Source: Larkinella knui
GTDB lineage: Bacteria; Bacteroidota; Bacteroidia; Cytophagales; Spirosomataceae
Reading direction: 5' to 3'
NCBI RefSeq assembly: GCF_003858645.1
Contig: NZ_RQJP01000001.1
Span: 1,643,482 to 1,707,481, forward strand
Length of the DNA stretch: 64,000 nt
A model generated the notes under the pieces. That model did no database searches. It worked only from the letters and a program-made list of their open reading frames with translations, and was not told where the DNA came from. A program made the translations under genes and the position numbers. This document shows, one piece after another, positions 42,821 through 51,822 of this stretch (position 1 is its first letter; every line of letters begins with the position of its first letter).

Positions 42821-44050
42821 TTACAACTTAAAAATCCCCGTCACGTATTTGGCATCGACTTTGGCACCCTGTTTGGCCGTAGCCGTGGCAATGTCGATTT
42901 CCCAGATGTAGGTACCGTCGGTGTAGCTGGTGACGGGCAGGTAGGTTTTCCCGTTTTCGACCGGCACCGACAAGGTAATACCGCCTTGTCCGGCATGCGC
43001 CGGAATACCGCCGGAAACCTCTTTCACGGTTTTGGCATTCAGGTCGATAATAACCACACTCAGGTTGACGTCTTCGTAGGCCCACTGTCCGTTTACGGTT
43101 GGGAAACGGCCCAATTCGGCCAGCACCAATCCATTGCCCAGATACTGGCAATAATAGATTTTGCGGTTGTTCGAGATTTCGTCCAGGTTGAAGAAATACG
43201 AGGGATCGAAGGCGGTTTCGCCGTTTTTAATCCGCAGAAAACCAGACGGTTTAGTCCGTTGCGAGAATGTATAACCCGAGGAAGCTACCGTATACAGATC
43301 GCCGTTTTCTGTTTTTATCAGACCGTTGCTACTGTTGGAAGCACCCGCCGGACCGGTGCGAACGTCTTTGATGATTTTTTCCAGCGTAAAAGCCGGGTAG
43401 GTATAGATGGCCACATACGCCGTATCGGTATTGGTGGTCTGCTGATTGGTGCGGTTTTGCAGGTAATAGGATACGTACGCCTTGTTGTCCCGAACTTTCA
43501 TGCCCGACGGCCAAACCAGATCATCCTTGAACAGCGGAGCCAGCGAGCTTTTGACCTGGCTGGTCAGGGTTGCGCTGGTGGCATTTGCCGTATAGAACGT
43601 GGCACTCCGGTTTTCGGCCGCGGTTCGCGGAATCTGAATGCCAGCCAGCGTATTATTGTCGATGGCGGTCGGAACGTCAAAGTATTTATCAAACGTAAAA
43701 CTGCCTTTCTGAACCAGTTTGTTCGATGCGTCCAGCACATAGCCGACCGCGGTTGGCGTTCCCTGGTTGGTTCCGCTCCCGCCAATGCTGAAAATCGTTT
43801 TTCCGGCCTGAACATACGTCCGGCTTCCCGATTGCTCGATTCCTTTTCCGGCAACGGACAGCGTACCGCTCGTAATCGAGGTAGTTTGCAACAGATAATC
43901 CGTTGATTTGGCACTTCCTACATCCCGGATGGCAACGACGTAGCTACCAGTAACAACCGGAGGATCAACCGGATCCGGGTCTTTGCTGCACGAACTCAGG
44001 GCCATCCAGCCGCCGAGAGCGGCCAGAGCCAGTATGGTTTTGTTGAACAT
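42821..44050 (-). CDS. DUF4374 surface lipoprotein (XusB-like)
   Basis: 409 residues with a lipobox ending in LSSC. The body matches DUF4374 (YVVAIRDVGSAKSTDYLLQT, GIEQSGSRTYVQAGKTIFSI, PTAIDNNTLAGIQIPR, FNLDEISNNRKIYY). The family includes XusB of Bacteroides thetaiotaomicron, a surface protein that captures siderophores; other members accompany TonB receptors and PepSY proteins. Here no TonB receptor is adjacent. The only same-strand neighbour is the nonribosomal peptide synthetase, whose stop lies 133 bases upstream. The gap has nested short inverted repeats (GCGGGA...TCCCGC around GGAAA...TTTCC), so it may have its own promoter or partial termination. Confidence 0.82.
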   Translation of the reverse strand: MFNKTILALAALGGWMALSSCSKDPDPVDPPVVTGSYVVAIRDVGSAKSTDYLLQTTSITSGTLSVAGKGIEQSGSRTYVQAGKTIFSIGGSGTNQGTPTAVGYVLDASNKLVQKGSFTFDKYFDVPTAIDNNTLAGIQIPRTAAENRSATFYTANATSATLTSQVKSSLAPLFKDDLVWPSGMKVRDNKAYVSYYLQNRTNQQTTNTDTAYVAIYTYPAFTLEKIIKDVRTGPAGASNSSNGLIKTENGDLYTVASSGYTFSQRTKPSGFLRIKNGETAFDPSYFFNLDEISNNRKIYYCQYLGNGLVLAELGRFPTVNGQWAYEDVNLSVVIIDLNAKTVKEVSGGIPAHAGQGGITLSVPVENGKTYLPVTSYTDGTYIWEIDIATATAKQGAKVDAKYVTGIFKL

Positions 44051-44183
44051 AACGATGCGTTTTAATGGCTACCAATTTACTGATTTACTCAGACATTCGC
44101 GGGATTCGATCGCCCGGAAAATCGTATTTCCAGTAAAAGGCTCCCGCCGACCGGTTTTCGGCATTTTCACAACGGCGTTACCA

Positions 44184-47100
44184 TCAACGGGTCAGGTACC
44201 CGGACAAAATCGCTCCAATTCTGGCAATAATGGCTTCGTCCCTGAAGAGCGAATAATGGTCACTCTGCAGGGCATGGACTTCGACGCCCTGTCTGGCGTA
44301 CCGATCCCAGCCAAACGACACGACCCGCCGGGGGTCAACCAAACCGTCTTTTCCGATGGCTCTCAACCACACGACCTTTCCGTCATAGGGTTTGAATGAA
44401 TAGTTGCGACAGGCCCGTAAGTTTTTCTCAATCAACTCCTTATGCGGACCTGACAACGGGGATTGCCCCGGTGAAACGCCGTTTTTTGCCGACCGGTGTA
44501 GCCATGAATGCCGGAGTCGATTCAAAAAAAAGCGACCGGCAACCGGGGCCTTTTTATGAATAAACCGCCAGAGCTGACGGGGGTGTTTTGGCAACGAACG
44601 CCAGTACTGATAGTAGTAGTCGACTAGCGGTCCCAATGGAATTTCGTTCGCTTCATTGGGATTCATGGGGTAACTATCGATGAGGGCCACGAGGCTGACT
44701 TCTTTTCCAGCTTTTTGCAACTGCCGGGCCATTTCAAAGGCGAGGATACCGCCCATGGAATAGCCCCCGAGCAGGTATGGCCCCTCCGGCTGCTGTTCGA
44801 AAATCAACTGAAGATAATAAGCCGCCATGGCTTCAATGGACGACAGTGAGGTGGCAATTCCATCGAGCCCAGCGGCTCGCAATCCATACACCGGACGGTT
44901 TTCGGGCAGGTAAGGAGCCAGTTGATAAACATAGCCGATTTCGCCGGAAACAGGATGTATCAAAAACAGAGGAGGACGGTCGCCCTGGGGTTTTACGGCC
45001 ACCAGAGAAGCCCAGATTCGATCCGCATGGGTCGTTTTTAAATGCAGGGCCAACTTCCGGATCGTTGGGTGAGCGAAAACACTGCCTACCGGAATCGAAT
45101 GGCCGGTTTGCCGTTGCAACTCGGCGGTCATCTGGAAAGCCATGAGTGAGTGACCGCCGAGGTTAAAAAAATCCTCGTCCAACCCCACGCCGGGAAGCTC
45201 CAGCAGCGAACACCACAGAGACCGAAGCAAGTCGACCAGCGGGCTGTCTCCTGGCGACGGGGCGATTTCGCGGTGAAACGGATCGTGGGCTTCGGGCTCT
45301 ACAACCTTCGTAACCAGCGGTTTTTCAGCCCGGTTTGCAAACGACCCAGCTAGCGAGGCAATTGGTTTGTCGGGCTCCGCGACGAGTTCGTCCAGCAACG
45401 TCAGAAAATCCCGCGCAAATCGTTCAATCGTTTGATTCGCAAACAGATCGGACCGGTAATTAAACGTTCCCTGCGCGCCAGCCGGGGTTTCACGAAACGA
45501 TAAATGCAAATCAAATTTGGCGGTATGCTGCTCGAAAGGCACGGACTCAATCTGTAAACCGGCTAGGTTCCAGTCTTTCGACGTATCCTCCTGAAAATCA
45601 AAGAAGCCTTGTACCAGCGGAGAGTAGGCCAATGTCCGGGGCAATTTCAGCGTTTCCACAACCTGTTCAAACGGCAATTCCTGATGATCATAAGCCTCCA
45701 GGGCCCAATGACGGATCTGGCGCAATAGCTGCCGGAATGAACAATTTTCCCGGATTTCAATTCGCAGCGCAAGGGTGTTTACAAAAAAACCGATGGTGTG
45801 CGCCAGTTCCGGGCGGTTGCGCCCGGCCACGGGAATGCCTACGATGAGGTCATGGCTCCGGGTTACACGGTTCAGCCACACTGAAAAAACCGTTAGCAGG
45901 CGCAAAAATACGGTGGTACCCGGTTCTTCCAGCCCCCACCGGATCTGGTGCCAGAAGGCATCCGGCACCGGGAAGGAATAATCGGTTCCTTCGAATGATT
46001 GAATGGCGGGGCGCGGTTTGTCGATGGGTAAATTCAACAGCACCGGCGCACCGCTCAGGCGGTTTTTCCAGTAATGGCGTTCCCGTTGCAGCGTTTGCGG
46101 GGTGAAATGGGCCAGCTGCCAGCGGGCATAATCGGCATAGTGCAGGGATAACGCTGGCAAGGCAACGGATTGGTGCTGCACCAGCGCCGTATAGGCCCGA
46201 CTCAGTTCCTTCGCCAGCACCCGCGTTGACCAGCCATCGTAAATAATATGGTGAAACACCAGAAGCAGAACCCAGGAGTCTGCCCCCCGATGAGCGACCC
46301 TGATCCGCAGCAAAGGCCCGGTTTCCAGATCGAACGGGCGATAGGCTTCCGTTTGAACCCACTCCGCCAGCGACCCGGTTTTCTGATCCACCTGAACAGG
46401 AACCGGACCCGGGGGGGCAATTTGCTGAAACGGCAACCCATCCGTGTGACGGAACGTAGTCCGCAAAATTGGGTGCCGACGCACGATTTCTTCCAGACTT
46501 TGCCGCAAAACCGGCACGTTGAGCGGGCCTGCGATTTTTAAGATAATCGGTACATGATACGCCCCGTTCAGGGCATGAAGCTGGTGAATAATCCACAGGC
46601 GGTTCTGGGCAAATGAAAGGGGGACAACCGATTCCATTTCCGGTTCTGAAGACGGTTCGGTGGCAGAAATCAGGGGCTGACGCAAGGCCGGATTCTGATC
46701 CATAAAGGCACTTAATTGCCGAACCGTCGGGTGGTCAAACAGGTCCTTTAACGTCAGCAGCCGGTTAAAATGGCGGTGAATTCGGGCCGTCAGTTGCATG
46801 GCGAGGATGGAACTCCCTCCTATTTCAAAAAAATTATCCTCGCAGCTGCTCGGCTGGTTGTTTAAAACAGCCGTCCACAAGGGCAACAGGGCGGTTTCGG
46901 TTGGCGTCCGGGCCTCACCACCGGGCGTATGATTTTGCCGGAAGGCCGGAGGGAGTTTTTTTTTGTCCAGTTTGCCGTTGGCGGTAAGCGGCAGGGCGTC
47001 CAGTGGAACAAAAGCAGCCGGGATCAGGTGCCGGGGAAGTTTGGTTTGCAGAAACGCCCGCAACTCCTCCGGCACAATGGTCACGTCCGGTCGGGAAACG

Positions 47101-50100
47101 AGGTAAGCCGCCAGGGCCTTATTTCCCGGCGTGGGTTCGGCAACCACCACCACGGCTTCGGCCACCGTCGGATGAAGACAAAGCACATGCTCAATTTCGC
47201 CCGGTTCGATCCGAAAACCGCGGATCTTTACCTGGTCGTCGAGTCGACCCAGAAACTCCAGGGTTCCGTCGCTCCCGTATCGGGCCAGATCGCCCGTGCG
47301 GTACAGCCGCCGACCCGGTTCCGGAGCATAGGGATCGGGAATAAATTTCTGGCTGGTCAATTCCGGCTGAAACAGGTATTCCCGGGCTAATCCGTCTCCG
47401 CCAATGAGCAACTCCCCCGGAATTCCCACCGGAACCGGATTGAGAAATGAATCGACCAAATACAATTGGGTATTGCTGACGGGCTTGCCGATCGGAACGG
47501 AACTGGCTGCCAAATCAGCCGCAGACAGGGTATGAAAACTGGCGAATGTGGTGCTTTCCGTTGGCCCATAGCCATTGATCAAGGTACAGTGCGGTACCTG
47601 CCGCCGGGCCCGGCGCATGTGTTCGGCGGAAGCGGCCTCCCCGCCAGTCACCAGCTGTGTAAGGGAATGAAGGTGTTCAATACCGCTGTCGACGAGCACG
47701 TTAAACAGGGCGGTGGTAAAAAAAGCCGTATTGACGGAATGGGTTTGAATGGTTTGTTTGATTTCCTCCAGACCGGGGTGCGTGTCGGTGAGCAGAACCA
47801 GTTGCCCCCCGTTTGCCAGACAGCCCCAGATTTCCAGCGTCGAGGCATCAAAAGCCAGTGGAGCCAACCCCAACATGACGGTGGATTCGTCCAAACGAAT
47901 ATAATTGGCCCCTTTGACCAGGCGGACCACGCCCCGGTGCGGAATGGCAACGCGTTTCGGCTGACCCGTAGAACCCGAGGTAAACAGCACATAAGCCAGG
48001 TGATCTGCGCGGGAAACCGTGTTGGTATTGTCCCTGTTTTCACTCGCCCAGGGGGCCGGTTCCTGATCGGAAAGAAGGCAGGTACGACCTTCCGTCGGGA
48101 ACCGGTCAAGCCATTCTTCGGTCGTCAGAATGAATTGAAGGTTGGTCTGGTTGCTCAGTTCGGCCAGTCGCCCGGCCGGGTAAGACGGATCGAGCGGCAC
48201 ATAAGCGGCCCCGGCTTTCAGAATAGCCAGCAAATGGATGATCATTTCCGGTGAGCGCTCCGCACAAAGTCCAACCAGCGAATCTGGTTTTACGCCTTGT
48301 CGTTGCAGGTACCGGGCCAGCTGATTGGCCCGCTGGTTGACCTGCTCATACGTCAGACTAACCGACCCGCAACGCAGGGCAATAGCCTGGGGCCGTTGCC
48401 GAACCTGCTCCTCCACAAGTTCAGAAATCGTCTGATCACGAGGATACGGAACCGCGGTTGCGTTCCAATCCACCAGCATGCGCTGGCGCTCATCCGGCGT
48501 AAGTGTGCTTACGGTTTTCAGGGGTTGTGACGGATCGTTTTCCAGATTTTCCAGTACGATCAACCAGCGGTTTACCAGTTCCTTCACCGGGCTGGCGTCG
48601 CAAACGGCGGAGTCATAAGCAAGCCGGCAACTGCCAGCGTCCGAAACCACCAGGGTGAGTGTTTTTGAATACGTCGCCGGACTATTTTCGTCGGCCGACC
48701 GTTGAATCACGATCGGAAACCCGTGCTCCCGGAGGACTTGGGCGGTCGGCTGAAGCGCGGGTTGGCCCGCCATCCAGTCGCGGGCGAAGGTCAGGTTTTC
48801 GTCAAGAATTTCCCGCTTCCGGCGAAACTCGGCTACGGCTTTTTCGAACCCCGATTCCCAGTCGAAACCCACCGTAAACGGCAGGCAATCGGCCAGTAAA
48901 CCGGCCGTTTCAGCCGCCATTCGTGCACTTACCGCCGAACAATACCCAACGCCAACGGCGGGCTGATTACTGAATCGAGCCACCGTAATCAGAAAGGCCG
49001 TGAGGAGCCTGTCGGTTTTTTCGACCAGCGACTCCACGGCATCAAAAGCCGGTATGCCAACGGAACTTAAATCGATTTCAAGAAATTCAACGGCTGGTTT
49101 CCGGCTTTTTTCAACGGTTCGGGGAGAAACCAGCGGAAGGGCGGTCGGGGAAAAACCGCGGATTTGTTCCCGCCAGAAGGCCTGATGCCGGACGGATTTG
49201 ACATCGGCCTGATGATAGTGCTGACGAAAACCGGCATCGGGCGGTGGCAACACCTGACCTTCGGCCAGATCGTACCGTTGACCGAGTTCGCCAATGGAAA
49301 CCGACTCGTTGGCCAGCGTCGTCAAAGCCCGGATAACCAGCGAACCGTGGGCCGTTGAAATCCGTAACACACTGGCTTCGAGGGCCATGATGGTTCCCGG
49401 AGTGCCCGATTCAGCCGTAGCATCCAAGTCACTGAGGTCTTTAATCAGTAGAAAATCCCCGCCAAACCGGATCTTGAGGTACCCAAACGGATTGGGATGA
49501 AAACCAAAATCGAGGGCCCGGAATAAGCGGGTGGTTTCTGCGGCTGATTTCTGAAAATCGATGAACGTGTCGGGGCGCTTTTGCCGCCCAAAGTACGACC
49601 GTTGAGCCCTATCCTGCGGCTGCCCTACTGGCGAACCGGACGTCAGGTCAGCAACCAGTTCCCGAAAAGATGCGACTGCCGCCGAATAACATTTGATGTT
49701 TATCCGAATGGACGTTTCGTCGGAATCGATTGGAAAACGGCGCTGTTTCAGAATAGCACCGGTGTCGATTCCGGCATCGATACGGTGCCAGGTGACGCCA
49801 TGCGTTTTTTCCTGATTGACCAGCGACCAGAACGTGGCATGCACGCCCGCGTAGGCGGGTAACGGCCCGTCGTGGTAATTAATGGCACCGCGCCGGGGCA
49901 GGCGAAGCACCGACTCGGGCAGAATCAGATCGTTGGTGATACTGAACAGAAAATCGAAGTTTTCCGGTTCTAAAACCGGCTCCAATGGCCGCCCGGAATC
50001 CAGATACCGAATGCCCGACTCTTCACAATACCGGCGGACGGCGGGGTCATCGGAAAGTATACCTTTCAGTTGAAAGTCATTTTGCCGGAGAATCGTGGCG

Positions 50101-50150
50101 CATTCAATCAACAAGGTATCCTTACCAATAATAAAGCACGAGTAAGCCAT
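44184..50150 (-). CDS. Nonribosomal peptide synthetase with N-terminal formyltransferase domain (F-partial C-A-T-C-T-TE)
   Basis: 1988 residues from MAYSCFIIGKD; 15 upstream codons are excluded. Domains: methionyl-tRNA-formyltransferase-like F domain (1-300, catalytic Asn91, His93, Asp129), the C-terminal half of a condensation domain without HHxxxDG (about 320-545), adenylation domain (about 570-1065; FTSGSTGQPK, YGPTE, YRTGDLA, NGKLDK), carrier domain 1 (Ser1114 in IGGSS), full condensation domain (1180-1610, HHIIYDG), carrier domain 2 (Ser1668 in LGGHS), type I thioesterase (Ser1798 in GYSMGG, Asp1825, His in DHYSLF). The specificity code reads by eye DALFVGGTFK, near valine-type codes. 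With two carriers but one A domain, carrier 2 must be loaded in trans or iteratively. No phosphopantetheinyl transferase or MbtH gene is in the window. Confidence 0.92.
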   Translation of the reverse strand: MAYSCFIIGKDTLLIECATILRQNDFQLKGILSDDPAVRRYCEESGIRYLDSGRPLEPVLEPENFDFLFSITNDLILPESVLRLPRRGAINYHDGPLPAYAGVHATFWSLVNQEKTHGVTWHRIDAGIDTGAILKQRRFPIDSDETSIRINIKCYSAAVASFRELVADLTSGSPVGQPQDRAQRSYFGRQKRPDTFIDFQKSAAETTRLFRALDFGFHPNPFGYLKIRFGGDFLLIKDLSDLDATAESGTPGTIMALEASVLRISTAHGSLVIRALTTLANESVSIGELGQRYDLAEGQVLPPPDAGFRQHYHQADVKSVRHQAFWREQIRGFSPTALPLVSPRTVEKSRKPAVEFLEIDLSSVGIPAFDAVESLVEKTDRLLTAFLITVARFSNQPAVGVGYCSAVSARMAAETAGLLADCLPFTVGFDWESGFEKAVAEFRRKREILDENLTFARDWMAGQPALQPTAQVLREHGFPIVIQRSADENSPATYSKTLTLVVSDAGSCRLAYDSAVCDASPVKELVNRWLIVLENLENDPSQPLKTVSTLTPDERQRMLVDWNATAVPYPRDQTISELVEEQVRQRPQAIALRCGSVSLTYEQVNQRANQLARYLQRQGVKPDSLVGLCAERSPEMIIHLLAILKAGAAYVPLDPSYPAGRLAELSNQTNLQFILTTEEWLDRFPTEGRTCLLSDQEPAPWASENRDNTNTVSRADHLAYVLFTSGSTGQPKRVAIPHRGVVRLVKGANYIRLDESTVMLGLAPLAFDASTLEIWGCLANGGQLVLLTDTHPGLEEIKQTIQTHSVNTAFFTTALFNVLVDSGIEHLHSLTQLVTGGEAASAEHMRRARRQVPHCTLINGYGPTESTTFASFHTLSAADLAASSVPIGKPVSNTQLYLVDSFLNPVPVGIPGELLIGGDGLAREYLFQPELTSQKFIPDPYAPEPGRRLYRTGDLARYGSDGTLEFLGRLDDQVKIRGFRIEPGEIEHVLCLHPTVAEAVVVVAEPTPGNKALAAYLVSRPDVTIVPEELRAFLQTKLPRHLIPAAFVPLDALPLTANGKLDKKKLPPAFRQNHTPGGEARTPTETALLPLWTAVLNNQPSSCEDNFFEIGGSSILAMQLTARIHRHFNRLLTLKDLFDHPTVRQLSAFMDQNPALRQPLISATEPSSEPEMESVVPLSFAQNRLWIIHQLHALNGAYHVPIILKIAGPLNVPVLRQSLEEIVRRHPILRTTFRHTDGLPFQQIAPPGPVPVQVDQKTGSLAEWVQTEAYRPFDLETGPLLRIRVAHRGADSWVLLLVFHHIIYDGWSTRVLAKELSRAYTALVQHQSVALPALSLHYADYARWQLAHFTPQTLQRERHYWKNRLSGAPVLLNLPIDKPRPAIQSFEGTDYSFPVPDAFWHQIRWGLEEPGTTVFLRLLTVFSVWLNRVTRSHDLIVGIPVAGRNRPELAHTIGFFVNTLALRIEIRENCSFRQLLRQIRHWALEAYDHQELPFEQVVETLKLPRTLAYSPLVQGFFDFQEDTSKDWNLAGLQIESVPFEQHTAKFDLHLSFRETPAGAQGTFNYRSDLFANQTIERFARDFLTLLDELVAEPDKPIASLAGSFANRAEKPLVTKVVEPEAHDPFHREIAPSPGDSPLVDLLRSLWCSLLELPGVGLDEDFFNLGGHSLMAFQMTAELQRQTGHSIPVGSVFAHPTIRKLALHLKTTHADRIWASLVAVKPQGDRPPLFLIHPVSGEIGYVYQLAPYLPENRPVYGLRAAGLDGIATSLSSIEAMAAYYLQLIFEQQPEGPYLLGGYSMGGILAFEMARQLQKAGKEVSLVALIDSYPMNPNEANEIPLGPLVDYYYQYWRSLPKHPRQLWRFIHKKAPVAGRFFLNRLRHSWLHRSAKNGVSPGQSPLSGPHKELIEKNLRACRNYSFKPYDGKVVWLRAIGKDGLVDPRRVVSFGWDRYARQGVEVHALQSDHYSLFRDEAIIARIGAILSGYLTR

Positions 50151-50244
50151 GTGGCGTTGATGAATCGGACGTGGTCGATGCAATATACCCCACAACGTGA
50201 AGTTATAAAAACCGCACGGCAGATTGGTCCTTTACCGGATGTCG

Positions 50245-51321
50245 TTACGATTCGCCCGCCCGCTCAATAATCTCTTCGGTCTCCTGCAGATCATCTTTTT
50301 CGGGTTTCGGAACGTCATCCGCAACGGCTTCGGGAGCGTAGATCAGGGAAATCAGGATGGGAAAATGATCCGAACCGCAATTCGGCAACCGGCGGAGGGA
50401 GCGTAATTTAAAATGGTGAGAGACAAAAACATGATCGAGCGGCCACCGTAAAAAGAAATACCGCGCGTGAAACGTGTTGTAGAGCCCCCGGCCAATGCGG
50501 GGGTCCAGCAATCCGCTGATGCGCTGAAAAAGCCGCGTCGAGTGCGACCAGGCCACATCGTTCAGGTCGCCCGAAACGATAATGGGTTCCTTATGGTTTT
50601 TGGCTTCTTTGCCAACCAGGAGCAATTCGGCGTCGCGCTCCGTCGACCGGTAATGTTCCGTCGGGCTGGGCGGCATGGGATGAATGCCGTAAAAATGAAT
50701 CCGTTGCCCCGAATCCATCTCCAGCTGCGCGTAAATCGAAGGAATATCATCCTGAATCAAAAACCGCAGTTCCTGGTGCCGGATCGGCAGTCGCGAATAA
50801 AACAACAACCCGTAGGTGTTTTCGAGCGGGTGCAGAATTCGGTAGGGAAAATGGTTTTCCAGGGGTTCCAAAGCGGATTTCCACCGTTGGTTAGCTTCCA
50901 GAATCAGCACCACGTCAGGCTGGTATTTTTCTACCAGTTTCAACACATCGGGGCACTTCGTGTTGTCCATGAACACGTTGGCGTTCAAAATCCGGATGCG
51001 GTTTGGCTCTGACGGGTCGTCTTTCGCACGCTTCCCGGCGAATTTAACCTGCTTGGCGTGCAGTGGCGTAAAAGGGTAAATCAGCCAGCCTTCATACAAC
51101 AACGCAGCCAGTAGTCCGCCCACCGCCAGCAGCATGGGCCATTCGGTATTGCGGCTCAACGCAGCCCAGCCCAGCAGCCCAATGGCGGCCAGCACCGTAA
51201 GCTGCAGGTGCGGAAAATCCCAGATCCGGATCCACCAGGCGTCGATCCGAATCAGATGTACAAACGAAATGACGGTAACAAAACAGGCGTATCCAATCAG
51301 AAAAAACTCTACGTTGCTCAT
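50245..51321 (-). CDS. Membrane-anchored endonuclease/exonuclease/phosphatase-family protein
   Basis: 358 residues. Three N-terminal membrane segments (about 5-25, 37-55, 64-85) precede an EEP domain (about 105-330) with the metal and catalytic motifs ILNANV, LEANQ, YGIHPMPPS, SGDLND and GSDHFPI. The catalytic domain would face the periplasm. Related proteins are often annotated as endonuclease but may act on phosphodiesters in lipids or nucleotides. An acidic tail closes the protein. It is upstream of the peptide synthetase on the same strand, with a 94-base gap, so co-transcription is possible. Confidence 0.85.
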   Translation of the reverse strand: MSNVEFFLIGYACFVTVISFVHLIRIDAWWIRIWDFPHLQLTVLAAIGLLGWAALSRNTEWPMLLAVGGLLAALLYEGWLIYPFTPLHAKQVKFAGKRAKDDPSEPNRIRILNANVFMDNTKCPDVLKLVEKYQPDVVLILEANQRWKSALEPLENHFPYRILHPLENTYGLLFYSRLPIRHQELRFLIQDDIPSIYAQLEMDSGQRIHFYGIHPMPPSPTEHYRSTERDAELLLVGKEAKNHKEPIIVSGDLNDVAWSHSTRLFQRISGLLDPRIGRGLYNTFHARYFFLRWPLDHVFVSHHFKLRSLRRLPNCGSDHFPILISLIYAPEAVADDVPKPEKDDLQETEEIIERAGES

Positions 51322-51822
51322 TACAGGGGTTCAGTGGGCTATTCGCAGGCTAAAAAACGAAGCAAGGTAGAGATTAATCCGCAAATTTTTTTGAAACTCA
51401 TCACCACAGCAACAAGCTCCGTTCCGGTTTATGGGCCACTGGATGGCGTGCCTGGCCCACCACCCGTTCCGGCAGTTCGGACAACAAATTCCTGTAAATA
51501 TACCGCCTGGCACTCAATTGGCGGTTTTTCCGCCTGATTTCCGGCTTTTTTGGGCCACCTGAAACATCTCTTATCGTTTTTGGAACATTCCTTATCGTTT
51601 CCGATGGGAGTCGCCGGGTACCTTTGGGGGCGTTGGGAACACTCCCGATTGTGACAAATAACCCTAACATTCTCGTCGTATGAAAACCACTTTAAAATCA
51701 CCCGAATGCACTTCACCAACCTAGAATAGCCTGAAAAACCAGCCTGTTCTACTACAACCCAGTTCGTTTCACGTTTGAAAACTACCCTTTTTCCATTCAT
51801 CACCCCTACAAAACAGTCGATA
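51322..51822. promoter_or_regulatory. 501-base intergenic region with tandem operator-like repeats
   Basis: No convincing gene. At 51563-51604 two copies of AACATnnCTTATCGTTT follow each other with a period of exactly 21 bases (two helical turns). A third, weaker copy (GGAACACTCCCGATTG) lies at about 51636. GGAACATTCC and GGGAACACTCCC are themselves palindromic. They lie about 170-260 bases before the ScyD-like gene start and divergent from the EEP gene, so they could bind a regulator. The remainder shows nothing I can name. Confidence 0.4.
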
